Shown here piece by piece: positions 57,224 to 64,000 of a DNA stretch of 64,000 nucleotides. The number at the start of each line of letters is the position of its first letter. Position 1 is the stretch's first letter. The notes beneath the pieces are model-generated. The model made no database searches, was not told where the DNA came from, and worked only from the letters and a program-made list of their open reading frames with translations. The translations under genes and the position numbers were made by a program. Source of the DNA: Turritopsis dohrnii (taxonomy: Eukaryota > Cnidaria > Hydrozoa > Anthoathecata > Oceaniidae); the NCBI GenBank assembly GCA_027922465.2, contig BQMF02000068.1, positions 124,001 to 188,000 of the forward strand. The letters are read 5' to 3'.

Positions 57224-57652
57224 ATGGATTTATGCTATATTTTCCTAATTGCTATTGTTACTATGAGAGAAATACTGACATATTCAGATTTTCAAGATAA
57301 AGCAATTCGACGCTTGATACGTGTGCTAAACAGACAAAGTTTGGATGGAAAGAAAAAAAAGCCCAAAGAATGTAGGTTAACATCTAGCAAAGTAGCCTTG
57401 AGGCCAGAACAATGTCCTGATTTTATAACAGTGACGATGAATTCCTGCGAGGGATATTGCAAATCGTATAGCCTACCGCTTGCTCAGATCAACTGTATTT
57501 CGGCATGCGTCGAAGACGAAGGAGAGAAAGTGGATATCGTTTGCAACGGCACGGTGGCTATCTCTTACCATCAGATCAAATCCTGCAAATGCAGATCTGA
57601 GATGCGAAAGGATGGAGCTTTCAGACAAAAAAAAACCAAGAAGTTTTTTTAG
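57224..57652 (+). CDS. Secreted cystine-knot protein, glycoprotein-hormone-alpha-2/bursicon/DAN-like
   Basis: A 142-residue open frame in one exon. The ATG is immediately preceded by an in-frame TGA (57218-57220), so this start is firm unless an upstream exon is spliced in. The N-terminus has a short hydrophobic run (CYIFLIAIVTM), a plausible signal peptide. The C-terminal half has nine cysteines at about 50, 64, 75, 79, 91, 95, 107, 121 and 123. They include the C-x-G-x-C ring motif (NSCEGYCKSYSLP) and a closing C-x-C (SCKCRSE), as in eight-membered-ring cystine knots. NSCEGYCKSYSLP is closest, from memory, to glycoprotein hormone alpha-2 (thyrostimulin alpha). The spaced rather than adjacent middle cysteines (NCISAC) are more like DAN/bursicon. 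N108 (NGT) is an N-glycosylation sequon. KKKKPK at 43-48 may be a processing site. Likely an extracellular signal. Confidence 0.75.
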   Translation: MDLCYIFLIAIVTMREILTYSDFQDKAIRRLIRVLNRQSLDGKKKKPKECRLTSSKVALRPEQCPDFITVTMNSCEGYCKSYSLPLAQINCISACVEDEGEKVDIVCNGTVAISYHQIKSCKCRSEMRKDGAFRQKKTKKFF

Positions 57653-58602
57653 AACATTTATTATGGGTTTCTCAAAACAGCACCGTAAAAGCTTTGGCAT
57701 TTAGTGCGAAGTAAAAGGAACAAGTTAATCCTTTTGCATCTTTCTAGCGGGTATTGTTAAACTTTCTTTTTCTTGAAGATAGCGTGCTTGTATCGTGTTA
57801 GCCCACCACACACTTGTAGCATTTCTTAGGAATTTGCACTGTAATTATTATTATAGGCCGATACTTCATTGATTTGTTAGAAATGAAAAATAAGGACCAT
57901 AAAATTCAGTAATCTAATCACGTATATATTAGTGAACTGTACAAAAAATTGAAGCGGTAACATTAAAACATTATCTTTCAAATATTACTTTCAAACGTTG
58001 TTGCAGATCTTGATATTTGTGAAATTAAATGTCAGACAAAGTTGTCCAGACAAGCATCGAAGCAAAAGGTTCTAGTTGAAATACTAAGACGTCAGTATTC
58101 CAAATCAATTCATCATATCAATTGAGACTGTACTGAAGTGTTTAAGCAAAGAAATGACTCAAAGCTGTTGTATGTTTATACTGCTAACCAAAGCTTGAAC
58201 TCATAAGGCAATGCGATGTGGCAAACTTATTATTACAAATTACATGCTTGACCTTATTAACTCTCCATGATGGAAAACCATGCAGAATCTTTCTATCTTC
58301 CTGTATGGAAACATATGATGTTAAAAAGTATAATGACAAATAACCAACGGAACAATCATTCATCCTGCAAACCTGCAAATAGCCAATGTTAAATGGTCTA
58401 AATTTTGTGTTATTTGAATGGTCCAAAATATTTATAAAACATCCTCTTTTCAGGTAAAATTTAAATGTGATGAAATTTTGAAATTTTGCAAAATCATTTT
58501 CCAAAAACGTATTTCATTATCACATGATTCAAAAACATTTCCGCATGCTTTAAAATTTTCCACTTCATCTCTTTTGAATCCAACGTCTTTTTTCTGTACA
58601 GG
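57653..58602. other. 3' flank of the cystine-knot gene and/or intron of the next gene
   Basis: AT-rich. The 5' exons of the gene at 58603 may lie here, but I cannot place one with good splice sites and content. Confidence 0.35.
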
Positions 58603-59815
58603 ACAGAGTTTGGAAAAAAAAACTGGTGGGGAATTAAGAAGGAGACCATCACGCCGAAAACAAGTACTGACCTTGGTCAGTGTAGCTCCTGTGGATTTTC
58701 GAGAATTGACGCTCTGCAATTAAATGCCAGATACTGTAATGAACCCAAAGATACCATTGTCAAAGCAACTTTGACAAAAGAGGTCAAGCGATGGATGGCG
58801 ATATACAACGGTGATAGCAACGACGGTTTCCGTACGACGTTATTGGAACATTTAGAAGAGATCTACCCCGAACATTACTTCACCGTCAGTGCATATGACG
58901 CCGTTGGGGGGTTCGACAATCATAAGATTATTTCCAACCGCTGCTTGTGGGTCTGGAGATACTACGGCAGAAATTTAGTGGTCTGCTACACAAGAAAGGA
59001 TTGGCCACGATACCCTTCACAAGACAAGATCGATGAAATTATGAGGGAAGTTGTGAATCAGGTCAAAGAACGGGTGAGTAGTAGAAAGTCGTTGTTTCAT
59101 GTCCTGGCATAGTCAAATATCTTTTACTTTTGAAGGAATAACATCGCTGAAAAGTCAACACTATTTTGTCTTGTTTTTTCTTCGTCTTCATCTTCCTTGG
59201 AAATGTCTCTTTAAACTTGTTCAATGTCCACGAAATGCAAAAACGTCTCAACTATTATACACGTTTAGATCTATGTAAGTTCATTTGCTTTTAACAAACT
59301 TTTGATAATATCGAGTCTGATGTATTTGTGAAAGTCTTCAAACAACGACGCTTCTTTTCTCAAATAATGTGGGCGTAATTTTATCAAGCATCTCTTTATG
59401 AACAATAAGTTGTATTTTGATAATTGTAATAGAACTATTTCATAAAAGCATTTCCAACAAGGAAAGAATGGATAAAGTAACCGGATATCTTGAAAGTTTA
59501 AATTTCTTCTAATGCTGACAGTGCACTATAATTATCTGATGACACAACCACAAACAGTATTTTGTAAGAATTTTATAAAAAATCCTGTTATCACATCCCT
59601 CTGTAAACTAAATTTAGGGTTGCAACGCGGAGACAATCGCTGATGCAGCTGATCCGTTGGTGAATGCGTATGGTTACAGTCGTGCAGGGTTACACGTTGT
59701 GATTCATGGCAATGGTCTTCGAACAATTTCGTACCCCCGTACCACAGGATTTGAAAACTTCCAATGCAGTAGCAGTAATCAAGCAAGATTGGTTGTTCAT
59801 TTCGGCAGTACATGA
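58603..59815 (+). CDS. Unrecognised protein, last two exons
   Basis: Exon 58603-59073 follows TTTTTTCTGTACAG and ends CGG|GTGAGT. Exon 59618-59815 follows AAATTTAG and ends in TGA. The junction is phase 0. Together they encode about 222 residues: a start rich in Lys/Thr with CSSCGFSRID, then VKRWMAIYNGDSNDGFRTT, LLEHLEEIYPEHYFTVSAYD, WVWRYYGRNLVVCYTRKDWP, a helical DKIDEIMREVVNQVKER, then GCNAETIADAADPLVNAYGY and ARLVVHFGST. Low repeat content, balanced composition and clean splice sites argue for a real conserved gene. I see no known catalytic motif. Alternating aromatic strands and paired cysteines would suit a compact secreted or cytosolic domain, but that is a guess. The 5' exons are not found. 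It follows the cystine-knot gene by about 950 bp on the same strand. Confidence 0.65.
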
Positions 59816-60525
59816 TGCTATCGATACGTTTAAACCTCTGCTTGGAGTACGTATGATAATCAACCGTGCTTCATGAAATCTTGATATAAATGAACTGTCA
59901 ACATGTAATTTCTTGTCGTGATTATCAAGAAAAAAACATTGCTAATATAATCTAAAGTGACACTCAAATTTCGCGGGGGAGGTGCTTCAAATTATTCACT
60001 GACATTGTCCAGTTTAATCGGACATACCCTGCTAGTGGCAGCAGGACCTTATTTAGACGTATTTTAATAATGTCACACTGAAAAGAAGGTCACAGCCCTT
60101 GTTTAAAATGAACAACAAGCACTGCCTGAGGGACACCTCTTTTGTGAGACTGCCAGCCTGGAGGGTAACTCATTCTTAGCAATTTCAATTTCGAATTGTG
60201 GAGCATACTTTGTTAACGCCAGTTGGCAGCAGGACTTTGCTTTTCAGTCTTTTCAAAAAATAGTTCCCCACTAAAAAAAAATAGGTCACGCCCACCCTAG
60301 AGGGTGCCTGGTCGTGGAACATATTCTGTTGGAAGCAGTGTGACACTAATCTTTTCACCTCTGTGAAAATAACGTCTTACATGATATTACATAATTTCAA
60401 TTGCATTTGTCAAAGAGAAATTATCGATAAGGCTAAGGAGGAGGTGTTCATTTTGAGGTAATTTGTCCTGGCTGGATAGATTGGCTTTGTTTCTCAAAAT
60501 AAGTTCTATCTTTGTGCAACTAAAT
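59816..60525. other. intergenic with a loosely repeated GGAC/CAGCAGGAC sequence
   Basis: Two related stretches (about 60020-60190 and 60215-60345) share GGCAGCAGGACYTT, a poor AAAGAAGGTCACRSCC-type block and GGAGGGTRMCT/GAGGGTGCCT. This suggests an old duplication. No gene seen. Confidence 0.4.
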
Positions 60526-60529
60526 ATAA

Positions 60530-61620
60530 ACAAGAAGCCGCTTGGCTTGAAGACTTCAGGACGTAACACAACGATGCATATTTAGTCTCAAAATACAACG
60601 TTGCCGAATTACCAAATTATGTTCAAATCTAATAAAATGACTGGCAAATTCAAAATCAGCAACTTCTAATTGTGAGTTGTAGAAATTTTTATGAATATTG
60701 CGGAAATTTCTAAGTTTGATCCAAATTTGGCCCGAATAACCCATTTCTGGTCAAATCTCACAAAATGACTGACAAATTCGCAATCAACACCTTTCAAATG
60801 TGATCGGCGCAAAATTTTTTGAAATTTGAAGAACTTTCTAAATTTGGTCCAAATTTGACCTAAATTGCCCAATTTTAGTAAAACCTGGCAAAATAATTGT
60901 CAAATTCGAAATCAGCACCTTTCAAATGTGATCCGCGCAAATTTTTGTGAAAATTGAAGAATTTACGAAATTTGGGCCAAATTTGGCCTAAATTGCCCAA
61001 TTTTAGTCAAACCTGACAAAATCATTGTCAAATTCGAAATCAGCACCTTTCAATTGTGATCCGTGCAAAATTTCATGAAAATTGAAGAACTTTCGAAATT
61101 TGGTCCAAATTTGGCCTAAATTGCCCAATTTTAGTAAAACCTGGCAATGTCATTGTCAAATTCGAAATCAGCACCTTTCAAATGTGTCCCGTTCAAAATT
61201 TCATGAAAATTGAAGAACTTTCGAAATTTGGTCCAAATTTGGCCTAAATTGCCCAATTTTAGTCAAACCTGGCAATATCATTGTCAAATTCGAAATCAGC
61301 ACCTTTCAAATGTGATCCGTGCAAATTTTTGTGAAAATTGAAGAATTTACGAAATTTGGTCCAAATTTGGCCTAAATTGGCCAAATTTAGTCAAACCTGG
61401 CAATATCATTGTCAAATTTGAAATCAGCACCTTTCAATTGTGCTCTGTGCAAATTTTCATGAAAATTGGTCAACTGGAAGTCCTAATTTGACCAAATTTG
61501 CGAATTCGGCAACGATGTCATGTAAACGCTGCACGAAAACGTTCATAACTTGGAGGAGTAGTAGTAGGAGGAGGAGGAGGAGGAGGAGAAACCACGGGTA
61601 TTTTAAATACTTTACTCCAC
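60530..61620 (+). repeat. tandem array of about 126-bp units, long copy of a dispersed family
   Basis: About seven units carry GAAATCAGCACCTTTCAAAT, GTGATCCGTGCAAATTT, ATGAAAATTGAAGAACTTTC and AATTTGGCCTAAATTGCCCA. Unit spacing is about 125-130 bp, the last four to five units are most alike, and the first two are more diverged. The array begins with AGCCGCTTGGCTTGAAGACT (also at 27016) and ends in AGTAGTAGGAGGAGGAGG (also, inverted, at 10550). Confidence 0.9.
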
Positions 61621-61960
61621 CACGGGTGTCCTAAAGTCAATAAAAACGTCTTTCAGTCAACATGCAGGATACATCGATCATTTTAGTCATTTAAAGGGAA
61701 TATTATACATTAATTTATTCTGAAGAAAAAATTACCTTTCCAGCTCTTAATTTTCTAATTTTTTGACAAAATAAGAGTTAAATATTAGCTATACACATCT
61801 TCATCTTTCTCTTTAGTTTCTTATGTGTGTTCTGTGTAATCTAGTATGAGGATATGGTAAGTAATTAGATAAAGGATATGTTAGTTTATGACGGTTTGGT
61901 CGTCACACCATATTATGGGTAATAAAAGGTTTTCGTCAAGTGTTCGCCGGTGTCACCGCC
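61621..61960. other. intergenic, no gene seen
   Basis: AT-rich. No supported feature. Confidence 0.4.
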
Positions 61961-61964
61961 TAAA

Positions 61965-62112
61965 AGTACTCCCCTCAATGAGTACTCCCCAGTACTTATT
62001 TCCTAGGAAATAAATACTCCCCAGTACCTTTTTCCTAAGAAATAAGTACTCTCGGGATTCCTTATTTCCTAGTAAATTTGTACTTCCCCTTGGAAATAAG
62101 TACTCCCCTTTT
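61965..62112. repeat. cluster of AAATAAGTACTCCCC repeats in both orientations
   Basis: AGTACTCCCC occurs at least five times, with GGAAATAAGTACT and its inverse AGTACTTATTTCC, and CCTAGGAAAT palindromes. Probably a hairpin MITE or its subterminal zone. It lies about 290 bp from the stop of the Ginger-like gene and might mark that element's end. Confidence 0.55.
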
Positions 62113-62401
62113 TATGCCCTTGAGCAGTTTCGGTAAACTACACACCAAATCGTCCCATGAATATGCGAATTTCTGTAAAAGGATTACTGATTTTCTGTTT
62201 AATGGAAAGGACGGTGCTTGAAATAACTGAGGGGAATGAAAACAAACGCACATAACAAAAACAAAAATAAAACATTTTGACATATCCTACATTCCTGTGT
62301 CTTCAGCACACTATCAGCATTAATACTTGCATACAGGTAGCTTATAATAGTTATAGAAGTGCCAGTTATTTTTCGGCAGCTAGTCTCATTATAAGTTTTG
62401 A
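62113..62401. other. 3' flank of the Ginger-like gene
   Basis: No gene seen. No clear terminal inverted repeat could be identified because the other end of the element is outside the window. Confidence 0.35.
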
Positions 62402-64000
62402 TTAGGGAATTTTGACTTTAGGGAATGGCGACAAGTTCTTCTTTATCAAACACAAGATAAGATGGTCTCGCATTTTTCCAACATCAAAATGGGCCTCCAT
62501 GGGCGATGACCCATTCAAAATTTCTGCTGCAAAGGCCACAGCGAATGGGCCACAATTGAAGCCATCAGGCTGTTTTTGCACGGGAAGGAAGTTGATAACC
62601 AATTTCTCACTCTCGTTAACAATTTTCTTGTACAACGCATCTACACATTTCTTTGTGGATCGGGTGAGGGATGTCTTCAAGCTGTCACAGATCTGAACCC
62701 TACCATTAGAGGAAAATGTGAGCAACCAGTGGTTAGAGCCATCATGCAGTAGCTGAATGTGGTCATTGCTAACTGGTCGATATGGTGCATTGCCACGTTT
62801 TTGCACGTTCAAGACAGATTGGTAATCAGCTCCCAGCTCTTTACAAATAAGCTTCTGGGCAGCGTCCATGATCCGATCATTCAACCATGAATTTGGAGAG
62901 CGAAGGATTTGTTCGTCTTCAATCTGGAGGTTATAAAGATCATTCTTTAGCCAGAAAATGACATGACTCTCATTGGCTCTTGAAATTTCTTTCGTTTGAT
63001 CTGTAGGTTTTCCAGATGATTTCCAGAAGATTCTTTCGACTGTAAACCAGGAATGCTTTTCAGGACGAATAATAAGCCATGCGGATTTCCATTTTTTATT
63101 GTTAATCATGTCAGCTAAACTAACTGCAACCCCACTAAAAGGGCCAAATATTTTCACAACTTTCCGTACACTCACTTTAATCATGCCGTTCCATCGAGGT
63201 AATGTATCAAGCATGCGATCTTGAAATTTGATGTATAACCGAGGAAGAAGTGATTCTTGTTTTCTTTGTACGATCTCTTTGAATTTTAAACAGGTGCGTG
63301 ATACAGCTCTATATGTTTCTACTACGTTATCGGAGGACTTCACAGAGTCAATCAAAATCTTTTCAATGATTTCATTTGGTAGTTTGGGCCATAAATTTGG
63401 AAGTTGCTGGTTGCCTGGAGCGGAAGAATTGATCTTTTCATGAACAGGCACCTGCTGGTCCATTGAAGCAGCAGAAGCAATTTTTGTGTCAACAGGAGGC
63501 TTTTCATCATTCACAACGATAGGAGTTGGATCCACGTATGGTTTCAACAGAGAGATACTGTACTTCTTTTTGATTTCCTTTCCATTCTTGTAAGTCAAAG
63601 AGCATAGGTTCTTCTTTGATATCGCTTGAACTGTGTATGGACCGAGCCACTTGAATGAAAATTTGCCGCCTTTTCTGTCCTCCCTCTTTTGGTTCTTTAG
63701 AAGCACCTTCTGACCAACCTTGACAACGTTTGGCACTTGGTGGCGTCGATTGTAATCACGTTGTTGTTTCTTCTGGGCTGATTGAATGTTTTCACCTACG
63801 TGTTTATGAACTTTTTCTCTTATAGAAATTGCATTTGAAAGAACCGCATCGAACGTTTTTTTATCGAATGGTTCGTCAGTGCTGTCATCAACATTATGGA
63901 ATAAATTATGTTTAATGTCGATGGGTAATGTTGGCTCTCGGTTGTACAGAAGAAAAAAGGGTGAATATTTTGTCGATGTGTGTCTGCTAACCCTATGCGC
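62402..64000 (-). CDS. Ginger-like integrase C-terminal part fused to F-box-like and Ulp1/SENP protease domains
   Basis: The frame is open from the window edge to a stop at 62402, 532 codons with no start in view. Segments in order: the end of the integrase catalytic domain (HTSTKYSPFFLLYNREPTLP), a helical linker (REKVHKHVGENIQSAQKKQQ), and a GPY/F module (VKVGQKVLLKN, FKWLGPYTV, YSISLLKPY). Then comes an F-box-like stretch (WPKLPNEIIEKILID and about 45 residues), a 110-residue middle part, and a C48 cysteine protease (RSPNSWLNDRIMD, SNHWLLTF, QICDSL, QKQPDGFNCGPFAVAFAAEI). His, Asp, Gln and Cys of the triad and oxyanion hole are all present, spaced as in Ulp1/SENP. Known role of that fold: cleavage of SUMO or related modifiers. 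Ginger-type transposons with Ulp1 or OTU proteases are known. The uninterrupted frame suggests recent activity or domestication. Confidence 0.85.
   Translation of the reverse strand, partial: AHRVSRHTSTKYSPFFLLYNREPTLPIDIKHNLFHNVDDSTDEPFDKKTFDAVLSNAISIREKVHKHVGENIQSAQKKQQRDYNRRHQVPNVVKVGQKVLLKNQKREDRKGGKFSFKWLGPYTVQAISKKNLCSLTYKNGKEIKKKYSISLLKPYVDPTPIVVNDEKPPVDTKIASAASMDQQVPVHEKINSSAPGNQQLPNLWPKLPNEIIEKILIDSVKSSDNVVETYRAVSRTCLKFKEIVQRKQESLLPRLYIKFQDRMLDTLPRWNGMIKVSVRKVVKIFGPFSGVAVSLADMINNKKWKSAWLIIRPEKHSWFTVERIFWKSSGKPTDQTKEISRANESHVIFWLKNDLYNLQIEDEQILRSPNSWLNDRIMDAAQKLICKELGADYQSVLNVQKRGNAPYRPVSNDHIQLLHDGSNHWLLTFSSNGRVQICDSLKTSLTRSTKKCVDALYKKIVNESEKLVINFLPVQKQPDGFNCGPFAVAFAAEILNGSSPMEAHFDVGKMRDHLILCLIKKNLSPFPKVKIP

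Noticed and set aside
62412..63443. Plus-strand frames of 94 and 71 codons
   Set aside because: Antisense to the integrase/Ulp1 frame.

Overview
This is an AT-rich, intron-bearing animal nuclear segment. Split genes with good GT/AG sites and matched intron phases, a SKAP-type PH/SH3 adaptor, mitochondrial enoyl-CoA hydratase, a cystine-knot hormone-like protein, and a dense load of Penelope-like, LINE, Harbinger, Tc1/mariner, hAT-like and Ginger-like repeats point to an early-branching metazoan. A cnidarian, possibly a hydrozoan, is my best guess. This is inferred from gene and repeat content, not from a database search.

Host genes, left to right. (1) 1-3032 (+): 3' part of a PH-SH3 adaptor, seven exons, closest in layout to SKAP1/SKAP2. 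(2) 13338-15513 (+): last two exons of a charged, low-complexity protein I do not recognise. (3) 38738-50404 (+): a complete seven-exon ECHS1 gene encoding about 301 residues, with a mitochondrial presequence and both catalytic glutamates. (4) 57224-57652 (+): single-exon secreted cystine-knot protein resembling the glycoprotein hormone alpha-2/bursicon/DAN superfamily. (5) 58603-59815 (+): two 3' exons of an unknown protein.

Most of the rest is mobile or repetitive. Region 4-16.6 kb holds many short TIR elements, several nested, with readable target-site duplications. At 16.7-19.9 kb lies a Penelope-like retroelement broken by two inverted-repeat insertions, one just upstream of its YIDD catalytic motif. 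At 21-25.5 kb a minisatellite precedes about 23 copies of a 170-bp satellite whose monomers each carry a hairpin. At 28-32.5 kb is a 2.1-2.3 kb tandem duplication. Inverted-repeat sequences at 21.43 and 35.85 kb may bracket this whole block. A 5'-truncated LINE lies at 36.0-38.3 kb.

The last ECHS1 intron contains a 4.4-kb TIR transposon (45514-49910). Its decayed gene belongs to a widespread orphan protein family ending in a CXC (tesmin-like) cysteine motif. Two Harbinger-type elements have inserted into its right TIR. Downstream of ECHS1, 55.3-56.6 kb contains a rearranged, degenerate duplicate of parts of the ECHS1 locus.

The right edge (62402-64000, minus) is the C-terminal part of a Ginger-like integrase gene in which a GPY/F domain is followed by an F-box-like segment and an apparently intact Ulp1/SENP-type cysteine protease. 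A separate fragment of the N-terminal zinc-binding part of the same class lies at 51496-51855. No rRNA, CRISPR or bacterial-type feature is present; the tRNA-like sequences look like SINE heads.
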